Source of the DNA: Parasporobacterium paucivorans DSM 15970
GTDB lineage: Bacteria > Bacillota > Clostridia > Lachnospirales > Lachnospiraceae
Length of the DNA: 64,000 bases
Assembly: GCF_900141895.1 (NCBI RefSeq)
Contig: NZ_FQYT01000002.1
Location: 1-64,000 of the forward strand
Direction: 5' to 3'
Part shown: in pieces, positions 1 to 8,045 of the stretch
Layout: each line of letters starts with the position of its first letter
How positions within the stretch are numbered: the first letter of the stretch is position 1
The notes under the pieces: model-generated
Database searches by the model: none
Seen by the model: the letters and a program-made list of their open reading frames with translations, nothing else
Told to the model about the DNA's origin: nothing
Translations under genes and position numbers: made by a program

Positions 1-495
1 GGCGTCGTAGCGGTGGCGGTCGTCTTTCTGCTGATGCGCTCCAGAACGGGCCTGGCCCTGATGGCGATGCGTGACAACGTCGGTGCGGCAGAGACCATGG
101 GCATCAACATCTACCGGGCCAAGATCACCTGCTATATCATTGCCTGCTTCTTTACGGGTCTGGCCGGAGGCGTCATGTACATGGTGCAGGGCTACATCCT
201 TCCGGATTCAGGCTTCTCCATCAACTGGACCGTCGCCATGACCTTCATGGTCATCATCGGAGGGATGGGGACCATGGAAGGGCCTATCCTGGGTGCCATC
301 CTGTACGTGCTGCTCACCCAGTTCCTGTTCAACTTCCCTGGCATGTCCATGATCATCCTGGGCATCATCGCGGTGGTGGTCATCATGATCGCACCAAAGG
401 GAATCATGGGTACCCTGTATGAGAAGACCGGATTTGAGATTCTGTCCTTAAGAAGGAGCATGCCTAAGAATTTGGCGGTAAAGAAAAAAGAATAA
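1..495 (+). CDS. livM: Branched-chain amino acid ABC transporter permease, C-terminal part (5' end outside window)
   Basis: This is the C-terminal part of a LivM-type membrane permease for uptake of branched-chain amino acids; the frame is open from base 1, so the start lies upstream of the window. The visible ~164 residues contain the cytoplasmic coupling loop typical of these permeases (AMRDNVGAAETMGI), which contacts the ATPase subunits, followed by three or four hydrophobic segments and a basic tail. The partner genes (livH, livG, livF, binding protein) are not visible; none lies downstream because a strong terminator follows immediately. The first 120 bases are about 65% G+C (78 of 120), far above the next gene (about 35% in a 60-base sample), so codon use is unlike its neighbours. 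The family is confident from sequence pattern; the exact substrate is inferred. Confidence 0.88.
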   Translation, partial: GVVAVAVVFLLMRSRTGLALMAMRDNVGAAETMGINIYRAKITCYIIACFFTGLAGGVMYMVQGYILPDSGFSINWTVAMTFMVIIGGMGTMEGPILGAILYVLLTQFLFNFPGMSMIILGIIAVVVIMIAPKGIMGTLYEKTGFEILSLRRSMPKNLAVKKKE

Positions 496-496
496 C

Positions 497-540
497 AAAA
501 GCCCGGGTGTCAAGATAAAACGCTTGACACCCGGGCTTTT
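497..540 (+). terminator. Rho-independent terminator of livM
   Basis: An 18-bp perfect inverted repeat (497-514 with 523-540), 8-nt loop, GC-rich core and a T-run in the 3' arm. It starts two bases after the livM stop codon and should end that operon. Confidence 0.93.
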
Positions 541-552
541 ATATATTAGAAT
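524..552 (+). promoter_or_regulatory. Candidate promoter for ylxM-ffh overlapping the terminator stem
   Basis: TTGACA at 524-529 and TAGAAT at 547-552 are 17 bp apart. The -35 lies inside the 3' arm of the livM terminator. The predicted start (about 559) leaves a leader of only about 9 nt before the ylxM ATG, which weakens the call. Confidence 0.4.
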
Positions 553-567
553 GACTTAGGTGATGAA

Positions 568-912
568 ATGGAAAAGATTTTGGAACAGTCTTTATTATAT
601 GATTTTTACGGGGAACTGCTTAATCCTCATCAGAAAAATATTTACGAGGACTTTGCATTAAACAATCTTACTTTGAGCGAGATTGCCGAAGAAAAAGGTA
701 TTTCCAGACAGGCGGTACATGACTCTGTCAAACGGTCAGAGGCGGCTTTAAGCGGCTATGAGGAAAAGCTGCACCTGATTGAAAAATTCCTGAAGATTAA
801 AGAGCTGACCAGCGAAATAAAGAGCATGTCGGCATCTTTTGAAGCCACGAAGGACTTTCAGCTCATTAAGAAAATAAGTTCCATGGCTGATAAAATTTTA
901 GAAGAATTATAG
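568..912 (+). CDS. ylxM: YlxM/p13-like putative DNA-binding protein (UPF0122)
   Basis: A 114-residue helical protein of the YlxM family, a sigma-factor-like helix-turn-helix protein regularly encoded just upstream of ffh in Firmicutes and linked to the signal recognition particle. The HTH is visible at about residues 30-55 (LTLSEIAEEKGISRQAVHDS), resembling sigma region 4. The start ATG follows AGGTGA. The gene ends 10 bp before ffh, so the two are co-transcribed. In most Firmicutes smc and ftsY precede this pair; here a permease gene and terminator do instead. Family assignment is firm; the molecular role is known only in outline for relatives. Confidence 0.92.
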   Translation: MEKILEQSLLYDFYGELLNPHQKNIYEDFALNNLTLSEIAEEKGISRQAVHDSVKRSEAALSGYEEKLHLIEKFLKIKELTSEIKSMSASFEATKDFQLIKKISSMADKILEEL

Positions 913-922
913 GTGAATGTAG

Positions 923-2278
923 ATGGCATTTGAGAGCTTATCTGACAAACTGCAGAATATATTTAAAAATTTAAAAAGTAAAGGCCGCCTGACCGAAACG
1001 GATGTAAAAAACGCCCTTAAGGAAGTGAAGATGGCCCTATTAGAAGCGGACGTCAACTTCAAGGTGGTTAAAAATTTCGTAAACACCGTGACGGAAAGGG
1101 CAGTGGGCACGGATGTTCTGAACAGCCTCACTCCAGGACAGATGGTCATTAAGATTGTTAATGAAGAAATGGTCAGTCTGATGGGATCCGAAAAGGAAGA
1201 GCTGAAGTTAAGGCCTTCCAATGAGCTGACCATTATTATGATGGCTGGCCTTCAGGGCGCCGGAAAGACTACCACTGCTGCAAAACTGGCAGGAAAGTTC
1301 GCTGCTAAAGGAAGAAAACCACTTTTGGCCGCCTGTGATGTTTACAGACCAGCTGCCATAGAACAGCTCAAGGTGAACGGGGAAAAGCTCGGCATACCCG
1401 TATTTTCCATGGGAAGCAGCCAGAAGCCGGTAGATATCGCCAAAGCAGCTGTCGAACACGCAAAGAAAAACGGAAACAATGTACTTATCATAGATACAGC
1501 TGGTCGCCTTCACATCGACGAAAGCATGATGGAAGAGCTGGTTGAAGTCAAGAAAAATGTTGATGTATACAAAACAGTCCTCGTGGTGGATGCCATGACT
1601 GGACAGGATGCCGTAAATGTTGCTACCACCTTTGATGAAAGAATCGGCATCGATGGCGTAATACTTACCAAGCTTGACGGCGATACCCGTGGCGGAGCAG
1701 CCCTTTCCATCCGGGCGGTGACCAGCAAACCGATTCTATTCGGAGGAATGGGTGAAAAGCTTTCAGATCTGGAAGAATTCTATCCTGATCGCATGGCCTC
1801 CCGTATCCTTGGGATGGGGGACATCTTATCCCTGATTGAAAAGGCGGAAGCCAGTGTGGATATGGATCAGGCGAAGGATTTGGAGAAACGTTTCAAAAAG
1901 GCTGACTTCGGTTTTGATGATTACCTTGTATATATGCAGCAGATAAAAAATATGGGTGGTCTGGCGGATATAATGAGCATGATTCCAGGAATGGGGTCTA
2001 AGATGAAAGACGCGCCTATGCCGGACGAAAAATCCCTTGGCAGGATAGAAGGCATTATTTACTCCATGACATTGGAAGAAAGAGCAAACCCCAACATCAT
2101 CAACCCTTCCAGGAAAATAAGAATTGCAAAGGGAGCCGGCGTTGATATAAGTGAAGTCAACAGGCTAATCAAGCAGTTTGAACAAGCAAGAAAACTTATG
2201 AAGCAGATGCCCGGCATGATGAAGGGCGGCAAAAAAGGCATGTTCGGCATGGGTTCGAAATTCAAAATGCCATTTTGA
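923..2278 (+). CDS. ffh: Signal recognition particle protein Ffh
   Basis: The SRP54-type GTPase that binds 4.5S/6S RNA and the signal sequences of nascent membrane proteins and delivers ribosomes to FtsY. At 451 residues it has usual length: N-terminal helical bundle (1-95), G domain with P-loop GLQGAGKTTTAAKLA from about residue 109, DTAGR near 190 and TKLDGDTRGG near 246, then the methionine-rich M domain from about 300, ending in the KQMPGMMKGGKKG tail that binds RNA and signal peptides. It sits directly after ylxM and before rpsP, the classical Firmicute order. Neither the SRP RNA gene nor ftsY is in the window. Confidence 0.98.
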   Translation: MAFESLSDKLQNIFKNLKSKGRLTETDVKNALKEVKMALLEADVNFKVVKNFVNTVTERAVGTDVLNSLTPGQMVIKIVNEEMVSLMGSEKEELKLRPSNELTIIMMAGLQGAGKTTTAAKLAGKFAAKGRKPLLAACDVYRPAAIEQLKVNGEKLGIPVFSMGSSQKPVDIAKAAVEHAKKNGNNVLIIDTAGRLHIDESMMEELVEVKKNVDVYKTVLVVDAMTGQDAVNVATTFDERIGIDGVILTKLDGDTRGGAALSIRAVTSKPILFGGMGEKLSDLEEFYPDRMASRILGMGDILSLIEKAEASVDMDQAKDLEKRFKKADFGFDDYLVYMQQIKNMGGLADIMSMIPGMGSKMKDAPMPDEKSLGRIEGIIYSMTLEERANPNIINPSRKIRIAKGAGVDISEVNRLIKQFEQARKLMKQMPGMMKGGKKGMFGMGSKFKMPF

Positions 2279-2280
2279 TA

Positions 2281-2312
2281 AAATTTTCCAGAATATCATA
2301 TTCTGAAAATTT
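2281..2312 (+). other. AT-rich hairpin between ffh and rpsP
   Basis: Arms 2281-2294 and 2300-2312 pair over 13 bp with one bulged C (2289) and loop ATCAT. There is no T-run, so a transcript-processing or stability hairpin is more likely than a terminator. No function is shown. Confidence 0.35.
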
Positions 2313-2344
2313 ATATATACATTAATCCTAAGGAGGTGAAACAC

Positions 2345-2590
2345 ATGGCAGTAAAAATCAGACTTAAAAGACTTGGACAGAAAAAAGCTCCTTTCTATAG
2401 AGTAATCGTTGCAGATTCCCGCTCTCCAAGAGATGGAAAATTCATCGAAGAAATTGGAACATACGATCCTACAAGAGAACCAAGCGCAGTAAAGATCAAT
2501 GAGGAACTTGCTAAAAAATGGTTAGCAAACGGCGCACAGCCAACTGGGATAGTTGCAAAATTATTCAAACAGGCTAACATCACGAAATAG
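2345..2590 (+). CDS. rpsP: 30S ribosomal protein S16
   Basis: An 81-residue S16, a small-subunit protein that helps 16S rRNA folding. The whole sequence matches the family ([20 protein letters not shown] at the start, [16 protein letters not shown] following). The ATG at 2345 is chosen because AGGAGGTG at 2331-2338 lies just upstream; an in-frame GTG at 2336 falls inside that ribosome-binding site and cannot be the real start. It is followed by khpA, rimM and trmD, all ribosome or tRNA maturation genes, as in most Firmicutes. Confidence 0.98.
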   Translation: MAVKIRLKRLGQKKAPFYRVIVADSRSPRDGKFIEEIGTYDPTREPSAVKINEELAKKWLANGAQPTGIVAKLFKQANITK

Positions 2591-2610
2591 GTTTTTCGAG
2601 GTGAACGAAT

Positions 2611-2841
2611 ATGAAGGAATTGGTTGAGGTTATTGCTAAAGCGCTTGTGGATTCTCCGGAAGAAGTAAGTGTAACCGAAAAAGAGAAAAACAATTCTCTG
2701 ATAATCGAGCTAAAGGTTGCTTCCTCAGATATGGGGAAAGTAATCGGAAAACAGGGTAAAATTGCCAACGCCATCCGATCTGTGGTAAAGGCTTTTGCCA
2801 CTAAAGAAGATAAAAAAGTTATTGTTGAAATATTACAGTGA
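2611..2841 (+). CDS. khpA: KH-domain RNA-binding protein KhpA (YlqC)
   Basis: A 76-residue single KH-domain protein. The KH signature GKVIGKQGKIANAIRSV (GxxG loop plus flanking helices) occupies about residues 47-63. In streptococci and other Firmicutes KhpA pairs with KhpB/Jag to bind RNAs and influences cell division and elongation; that role is inferred from the family. Conserved between rpsP and rimM. RBS GAGGTGA upstream of the ATG. Confidence 0.95.
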   Translation: MKELVEVIAKALVDSPEEVSVTEKEKNNSLIIELKVASSDMGKVIGKQGKIANAIRSVVKAFATKEDKKVIVEILQ

Positions 2842-2863
2842 CTGCAATAAGTTCATATTACAC

Positions 2864-2891
2864 GGGACCGCACCAGTCTGCTGGGCGGCCC
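2864..2891 (+). other. Hairpin between khpA and rimM
   Basis: GGG(A)CCGC(A)CCAG pairs with CTGG-GCGG-CCC around a TCTG loop, followed by only TTTG. It could be a weak terminator or attenuator that sets rimM-trmD level relative to rpsP-khpA. Visible structure, inferred role. Confidence 0.4.
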
Positions 2892-2919
2892 TTTGTAGGT
2901 TAATGGAGGCTGGAATATT

Positions 2920-3429
2920 ATGCAGGATGTATTAAGAGTAGGTGTCATTACCGGAACACACGGATTAAAGGGAGAAGTCAAGGTTTTTCCAACAACGGAT
3001 GATCCGAAACGTTTCAAGGATCTGAAGGAAGTTCTCCTCTACACGGACAAGGATATCCTTCCTTTGAAAATTACAGGGGTGAAATTCACAAAAAACCTTG
3101 TTGTTTTGAAATTCAAAGGATTTGAAACGATTGAAGAGGCAGAAAAGCTCAAAAAAAAGGAACTTTTCATCAGCCGCGAGAACGCTGTTCCACTGGAAGA
3201 AGGGGAATATTTTATTGTTGATCTGATAGGACTGCAGGTTGTGACGGATGACGGAATACTTCTTGGGACCCTCACAGATGTAATTCAAACCGGGGCAAAT
3301 GATGTATATGTTGTTGAAGGCTCCGATAAAAAAGAAATTCTACTCCCAGCAATTCGTGAATGCATCTTAAATACAGATCTGGAGAAAAAAATAATGACAG
3401 TCAAAATTCCGGAAGGGCTGATGGATTAA
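2920..3429 (+). CDS. rimM: Ribosome maturation factor RimM
   Basis: A 169-residue RimM that assists late assembly of the 30S head through contact with S19. The N-terminal barrel begins with the family signature [16 protein letters not shown], and the C-terminal PRC-barrel-like part contains [25 protein letters not shown] with normal spacing. The stop codon overlaps the trmD start (TAATG), so the two are translationally coupled, a conserved arrangement. Confidence 0.97.
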   Translation: MQDVLRVGVITGTHGLKGEVKVFPTTDDPKRFKDLKEVLLYTDKDILPLKITGVKFTKNLVVLKFKGFETIEEAEKLKKKELFISRENAVPLEEGEYFIVDLIGLQVVTDDGILLGTLTDVIQTGANDVYVVEGSDKKEILLPAIRECILNTDLEKKIMTVKIPEGLMD

Positions 3430-4118
3430 TGAATTTTTACATACTTACTCTGTTTCCTGAAATGGTCGAAAATGGGCTGAATACCAGTATAACCGGCCGG
3501 GCCATAGCCAATGGGCATATTTCGGTTAAGGCAATAAATATCAGGGATTTTTCGGGAAATAAACACGGAAAAGTCGATGATTATCCTTATGGCGGCGGAG
3601 CCGGAATGGTCATGCAGGCAGCACCTATTTATGATGCATATCAGCATATCCTTGCATCCACGGATAAAAAACCAAGAGTTGTTTATCTGACCCCCCAGGG
3701 GAAGGTATTTAACCAGGACATGGCCAAAGATTTCGCCACGGAAGAGGACCTGGTCCTTTTATGCGGCCATTATGAGGGAATTGATGAAAGGGTTTTGGAA
3801 TTGATTGTCACGGATTATGTGTCCATTGGTGATTATGTACTTACCGGCGGAGAACTGCCCGCCATGGTAATGGTAGACGCCATCTCCAGGATGGTACCCG
3901 GTGTTCTCAGCAACGAGGATTCGGCGGCTACCGAGTCTTTTTCGGATAATCTTCTGGAGTATCCGCAGTATACAAGACCAGATGAGTTCATGGGCATGAA
4001 GGTGCCGGAGGTTCTCCTGTCAGGGCATCATGCGAATATTGAAAAATGGCGCAAAGAGCAGTCCCATGCCAGGACATTGGAAAGAAGACCTGATTTGCTC
4101 AAAAAAAACAAGGATTAA
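3429..4118 (+). CDS. trmD: tRNA (guanine-37-N1)-methyltransferase TrmD
   Basis: A SAM-dependent SPOUT methyltransferase that makes m1G37 in tRNAs reading CNN and some other codons, preventing +1 frameshifts. At 229 residues it is near usual length. Visible signatures are [11 protein letters not shown] at the start, the [13 protein letters not shown] segment, [12 protein letters not shown], and the knot region [20 protein letters not shown]. The ATG at 3429 overlaps the rimM stop by one base; an upstream in-frame extension within rimM is not the start. The next gene is rplS after a 129-bp gap. Confidence 0.97.
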   Translation: MNFYILTLFPEMVENGLNTSITGRAIANGHISVKAINIRDFSGNKHGKVDDYPYGGGAGMVMQAAPIYDAYQHILASTDKKPRVVYLTPQGKVFNQDMAKDFATEEDLVLLCGHYEGIDERVLELIVTDYVSIGDYVLTGGELPAMVMVDAISRMVPGVLSNEDSAATESFSDNLLEYPQYTRPDEFMGMKVPEVLLSGHHANIEKWRKEQSHARTLERRPDLLKKNKD

Positions 4119-4247
4119 ATCAGTCTTGCATTTAAAAAGCTTGCATTCATAAATGAGATATGATAAAGTAATTAAGCTGTGAAACAGATGGTCCTCTGTT
4201 ACGAAACGTATTAAGAACATCGAATAATATATAGGAGGTCACACATA
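4119..4247 (+). promoter_or_regulatory. rplS leader region (possible L19 leader)
   Basis: A 129-bp gap before rplS. It holds a small hairpin (AACAGA 4183-4188 with TCTGTT 4195-4200) and a weak promoter-like pair (TTGCAT 4141-4146, TAAAGT 4164-4169, 17 bp). Firmicute L19 genes often have an autoregulatory leader RNA at this place, but I cannot confirm the consensus by eye. Confidence 0.35.
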
Positions 4248-4595
4248 ATGAATGATATTATCAAAAATATTGAAACTGCCCAGTTAAGAGAAAGCGTTCC
4301 TGCATTTAATGTAGGTGATACTGTTAGGGTACATGCCCGAATCAAAGAGGGAAGCCGCGAGAGAATTCAGATTTTTGAAGGTACAGTTTTGAAAAGACAG
4401 GGCGGAAGCTCAAGAGAAACATTTACTGTAAGAAAAACATCCAATGGTGTCGGTGTCGAAAGAACCTGGCCATTACATTCCCCTACTGTTGCTGATATCC
4501 AGGTAGTGAGACATGGTAAAGTAAGAAGAGCCAGACTCAACTACTTAAGAGACAGAATCGGAAAGAAAGCTAAAGTTAAAGAACTGATCAAATAG
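4248..4595 (+). CDS. rplS: 50S ribosomal protein L19
   Basis: A 115-residue L19, a large-subunit protein at the 30S-50S interface. Core motifs [16 protein letters not shown] and [15 protein letters not shown] are present, ending in the usual basic tail ([16 protein letters not shown]). The start is set by AGGAGG. It is followed immediately by a strong terminator, so the rpsP-rplS unit ends here. Confidence 0.98.
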   Translation: MNDIIKNIETAQLRESVPAFNVGDTVRVHARIKEGSRERIQIFEGTVLKRQGGSSRETFTVRKTSNGVGVERTWPLHSPTVADIQVVRHGKVRRARLNYLRDRIGKKAKVKELIK

Positions 4596-4608
4596 CTTAA
4601 ATAAGATT

Positions 4609-4642
4609 GGACAAATTACATAATGTATTTTGTCCTTTTTTT
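4609..4642 (+). terminator. Terminator after rplS
   Basis: Stem 4609-4620 pairs with 4624-4635 (one T-T mismatch, TAA loop), followed by seven T residues. A strong intrinsic terminator that separates rplS from lepB. Confidence 0.92.
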
Positions 4643-4678
4643 GTATAGAGAATGAGGGCTGTTACGGAGAATGATTAT

Positions 4679-5227
4679 ATGAATGAGCCAGATGAAAGAT
4701 CGCTGTATCAAAAAATTTTAATGTGGGGGACGGATACCGTAATCGTAATTGCCGTCGCTCTGTTTCTGTTGAACTTCTACGGCTACCAGTATACGGTCAG
4801 CGGCAGTTCTATGGTACCGGCAGTAAACGACGGGGATACGCTCCTGGTCGACCGGATTACCCACGAAATCTTCCGTCCAGACCGGTATGACCTTGTTATT
4901 GTCGGCGTGGAAGAAAATGGAGTGGTGCAATATCACATAAAGAGAATCATAGGTCTTCCCGGAGAAACCGTGCAGATTATAAAAGGACGGATTTATATTG
5001 ACGGGGTAAAGCTTGATTATAATAATAAGCAGAATGATATCGTGACACCCGGCAGAGCCGGAAAGGAAATTCTTCTGGGCAAAGATGAATTCTTCGTCAT
5101 GGGTGATAACTGGAACAACAGCGAAGACAGCCGGTCTGAAAGATTTGGAAACGTTAACAGGAATGATATTCTGGGAAGGGCCTGGTTCCGTTCAGGTCCG
5201 ACAGCGCAGATTGGATTTATAGAATAG
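4679..5227 (+). CDS. lepB: Signal peptidase I
   Basis: A membrane-bound serine/lysine-dyad protease that removes signal peptides from exported proteins. From the ATG at 4679 it has 182 residues: short cytoplasmic tail, one transmembrane helix (about 18-35), Ser44 in SGSSMVPA (nucleophile), Lys88 in HIKRIIGLPGE (general base), and the GDNWNNSEDSR box. GGAG at 4665-4668 lies 10 nt before this ATG; an in-frame ATG at 4652 would add nine residues but has a poorer RBS, so the start is not certain. It lies just after the rplS terminator and upstream of rbgA. Confidence 0.95.
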   Translation: MNEPDERSLYQKILMWGTDTVIVIAVALFLLNFYGYQYTVSGSSMVPAVNDGDTLLVDRITHEIFRPDRYDLVIVGVEENGVVQYHIKRIIGLPGETVQIIKGRIYIDGVKLDYNNKQNDIVTPGRAGKEILLGKDEFFVMGDNWNNSEDSRSERFGNVNRNDILGRAWFRSGPTAQIGFIE

Positions 5228-5241
5228 AAACGAGGATAAAT

Positions 5242-6084
5242 ATGATTTTCCAATGGTACCCCGGTCATATGACCAAGGCTAAAAGAATGATGCAGGAAGA
5301 TATAAAGCTGATCGACCTGGTGATAGAGCTGGTAGATGCAAGAATCCCCCTGAGCAGCCGAAACCCCGATATAGATAATCTGGGACGTAATAAGGCACGA
5401 CTTATACTTCTGAACAAATGTGATTTGGCAGACGAACATGCAAATAAAAGATGGATGGAATATTTTCGGAACCAGGGGCATCATGTCCTGGAAATAAATT
5501 CCAAATCCGGAAAAGGGATCAAGGATATAAACCGTACCGTTCTGGAAGCCTGTAAGGAGAAAATCGAGAGGGATCGCAGGAAAGGCATTCTGAGCCGTCC
5601 TGTGCGGGCTATGGTGGTGGGAATTCCCAACGTTGGAAAATCTACATTCATAAACTCCTACGCAGGAAGAGCCTGTACGAAGACCGGCAATAAACCAGGC
5701 GTAACCAAGGGAAAACAATGGATAAAAATCGCCAAGAACCTGGAACTTCTAGACACGCCCGGAATACTCTGGCCAAAATTCGACGATCAGGCTGTGGGGC
5801 TCAGGCTTGCACTGATTGGCTCGATTAAGGATGATATATTAAATATCGATGAGCTCGCCGTGGCGCTTCTTAAATTCCTGCACGCCAATTACACCGGACT
5901 TTTAGCCTCCAGATATGATATGGAAGAACAAGATGACATGGTCCAGAATCTGCAGGGAATTGCCAGAAGCAGACACTGCCTGTTAAAGGGCGGAGAATTT
6001 GATATATCAAAAGCAGCCAATATCTTGTTGGATGATTTCCGAAGCGGAAAATTAGGACGCATCACCCTGGAATACCCAGAATAG
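5242..6084 (+). CDS. rbgA: Ribosome biogenesis GTPase RbgA (YlqF)
   Basis: A circularly permuted GTPase needed for late 50S assembly in Firmicutes. The permuted order is visible: G4 NKCD at residues 58-61 precedes the P-loop GIPNVGKS at 127-134 and G3 DTPG at 171-174. N-terminal WYPGHMTKAK is the family hallmark, and a C-terminal RNA-binding domain follows (about 190-280). Length 280, as usual. It sits between lepB and rnhB, the same order as in Bacillus. Confidence 0.97.
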   Translation: MIFQWYPGHMTKAKRMMQEDIKLIDLVIELVDARIPLSSRNPDIDNLGRNKARLILLNKCDLADEHANKRWMEYFRNQGHHVLEINSKSGKGIKDINRTVLEACKEKIERDRRKGILSRPVRAMVVGIPNVGKSTFINSYAGRACTKTGNKPGVTKGKQWIKIAKNLELLDTPGILWPKFDDQAVGLRLALIGSIKDDILNIDELAVALLKFLHANYTGLLASRYDMEEQDDMVQNLQGIARSRHCLLKGGEFDISKAANILLDDFRSGKLGRITLEYPE

Positions 6085-6094
6085 GAGCAATCCC

Positions 6095-6736
6095 ATGACA
6101 GAAGAAAAGAAACAGGAAAAGCTCATAAAAGAAAGACTGCGCCTTGAGGAAATGTCCTCATTTGAAAAGGAATATGCCCTTTATGGATTCTTGTGCGGAA
6201 TTGATGAGGCCGGAAGAGGGCCTCTGGCCGGACCAGTGGTGGCAGGTGCCGTCATACTGGATAAGAACAAAGAAATCCTGTATTTAAATGATTCAAAAAA
6301 GCTTTCAGAAACAAAACGCGAATCCCTGTATGATGAAATTCTGGAAAAGGCCATCGCGGTGGAAATCGGGATAGTCGGACCAGAGGAAATAGACGAAATA
6401 AATATTCTTCAGGCCACCTATAAAGCCATGCGGGAAGCAGTTGGAAAGCTGAAAATACAGCCTGACGTGCTGTTAAACGACGCCGTCACCATTCCGGGAC
6501 TTGCCTGTACGCAGGTACCTATCATAAAGGGTGATGCAAAAAGCATATCCATTGCCGCAGCCAGCATTATCGCCAAGGTTACCCGTGACCGGATAATGAA
6601 GGAATATGACTATCTCTATCCAGAATACGGTTTTGCAGGCCATAAAGGCTATGGTACAAAAGAACATATTGCCAACTTAAGGGAAATTGGACCGTCTCCC
6701 ATCCACAGGAGAACGTTTATCCGGAACTTTGTATAG
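6095..6736 (+). CDS. rnhB: Ribonuclease HII
   Basis: Endonuclease that cuts RNA in RNA-DNA hybrids and removes misincorporated ribonucleotides. The family motif GIDEAGRGPLAGPV carries Asp37 and Glu38; the other acidic residues are probably Asp129 and Asp165 (KVTRDRIM). Length 213 residues with a short N-terminal extension. RBS AGGAG. The next gene, yraN, follows after 28 bp. Confidence 0.97.
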   Translation: MTEEKKQEKLIKERLRLEEMSSFEKEYALYGFLCGIDEAGRGPLAGPVVAGAVILDKNKEILYLNDSKKLSETKRESLYDEILEKAIAVEIGIVGPEEIDEINILQATYKAMREAVGKLKIQPDVLLNDAVTIPGLACTQVPIIKGDAKSISIAAASIIAKVTRDRIMKEYDYLYPEYGFAGHKGYGTKEHIANLREIGPSPIHRRTFIRNFV

Positions 6737-6764
6737 CTGCTGGCAATCATCAGGAGATGAAGAA

Positions 6765-7121
6765 TTGAACAAAAGACAAACGGGTGCACAATTTGAGAAG
6801 ATCACAGCCGAATTCCTCATGGAACAGGGATATACCATCCTTGAAATGAACTACCGGTGCCGGACCGGAGAAATTGACATCGTGGCTAAAGAAGACGGAT
6901 ATATCTGCTTTGTGGAAGTGAAATACCGAAACGGCACGGATTATGGGTTTCCTGCGGAAGCAATTGGCGGACGCAAAAGACTGACAATTTTTAATACAGC
7001 CAGACATTTCCTGCTTACGCATGGATACCAGGATGAAACACCGGCACGTTTTGATGCGGTTCTGATATTAGGAAAAGAACTGGAATTGATAAGAAATGCC
7101 TATGGAGGATTCCAGGGATGA
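6765..7121 (+). CDS. YraN family nuclease-like protein (UPF0102)
   Basis: A 118-residue member of the UPF0102/YraN family, with an endonuclease-like fold. The core GEIDIVAKEDGYICFVEVK contains the D...E-x-K pattern of the PD-(D/E)xK superfamily. No ATG fits; TTG at 6765 is chosen because AGGAG at 6752-6756 lies 8 nt upstream and the residues after it match the usual N-terminus (NKRQTGAQFEKIT). The stop overlaps the next ATG (ATGA), indicating coupling to the laccase-domain gene. The cellular role is unsettled in the family. Confidence 0.88.
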   Translation: MNKRQTGAQFEKITAEFLMEQGYTILEMNYRCRTGEIDIVAKEDGYICFVEVKYRNGTDYGFPAEAIGGRKRLTIFNTARHFLLTHGYQDETPARFDAVLILGKELELIRNAYGGFQG

Positions 7122-7975
7122 ACGATTTGAATATAAAAAAAGTTTCTGGGAGCAATTCAACAAAAATAATTTCTGTTGGGGAAATCACCTATATAAGCTA
7201 TCCTGCGCTGGAAAATACCGGTCTGGTCAGACATGGATTTTCAACACGTCTTGGCGGGATAAGCAAAGGAATCTTTTCCACAATGAACTTAAGCTTTACC
7301 CGCGGGGATGAAAAAGAAAATGTTCTGGAGAATTTCCGCCGCTTTGCCCAGGCTTTATCTATTGACCCGGCCAGCGTTACAATCAGTGACCAGACGCATA
7401 CTGCCAATGTCCGAATAATGACAAAAGCAGACAGAGGAAAGGGCATCTCTAAGGAACGGGACTTTCACGATGTAGACGGGATGATTACTAATGAACCCGG
7501 CGTCGCCCTGACAACCCTTTATGCTGACTGCGTTCCGTTGTATTTTCTGGATCCGGTCACAAAATCCATCGGTCTGTCCCACGCAGGGTGGAAAGGAACA
7601 GTGAATAAAATCGGAAAGGCCACTGCAGATGCCATGCACAGCTCTTTTGGAACAAACCCTTCGGATCTTATCGTCTGCATAGGACCGTCTATCTGTCAGG
7701 ACTGCTATGAAGTCAGTGAGGATGTGACTGGAATGTTTTATGGAGCGTTTACGCCAGAGCAGATGTCCTCCATGCTGAAGAAAAAAGCGAATGGAAAATA
7801 CAACCTCGACTTATGGAAAGCCAATGAATTTGTTCTTCGAGAAGCAGGAATCCAGGCAGAAAACATCACGAAACCGGATATCTGTACCTGCTGCAACAAG
7901 CAAACGATGTTTTCCCACAGAGGCTTGGAAGGGAAGAGAGGGAATCTGGCTGCCATACTGATGCTGAAATCATAG
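7118..7975 (+). CDS. pgeF: Laccase-domain purine nucleoside phosphorylase family protein (YfiH/YlmD)
   Basis: A 285-residue protein of the YfiH/YlmD family, metal-binding enzymes reported to act on purine nucleosides and to edit peptidoglycan precursors. Metal-site motifs are present: LYADCVPLYFLDP, LSHAGWKGTV and IGPSICQDCYEV, and the C-terminal CTCCNKQTMFSHR. It overlaps yraN by 4 bp. In Bacillus the YlmD gene precedes ylmE and sepF; here it is separated from that cluster (53.4-54.7 kb). Confidence 0.9.
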   Translation: MNDLNIKKVSGSNSTKIISVGEITYISYPALENTGLVRHGFSTRLGGISKGIFSTMNLSFTRGDEKENVLENFRRFAQALSIDPASVTISDQTHTANVRIMTKADRGKGISKERDFHDVDGMITNEPGVALTTLYADCVPLYFLDPVTKSIGLSHAGWKGTVNKIGKATADAMHSSFGTNPSDLIVCIGPSICQDCYEVSEDVTGMFYGAFTPEQMSSMLKKKANGKYNLDLWKANEFVLREAGIQAENITKPDICTCCNKQTMFSHRGLEGKRGNLAAILMLKS

Positions 7976-7987
7976 TGTGCGGATTGC

Positions 7988-8016
7988 TTTACAAAACTCG
8001 GGAATATTGTTATTAT
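7988..8016 (+). promoter_or_regulatory. Promoter for the DUF512-der-plsY-gpsA unit
   Basis: TTTACA at 7988-7993 and TATTAT at 8011-8016 with a 17-bp spacer, about 30 bp before the next ATG. A good sigma-A-type match. Confidence 0.6.
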
Positions 8017-8045
8017 ATAACAAAAATCACAGAAGGATAAAATGA

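Noticed and set aside
1208-1513. Minus-strand frames inside ffh and many similar frames inside other genes
   Set aside because: They lie fully opposite clear genes, have no ribosome-binding sites and encode Ser/Phe-rich sequences typical of reverse reading.
2336-2344. GTG at 2336 as start of rpsP
   Set aside because: It lies inside the AGGAGGTG ribosome-binding site that serves the ATG at 2345.
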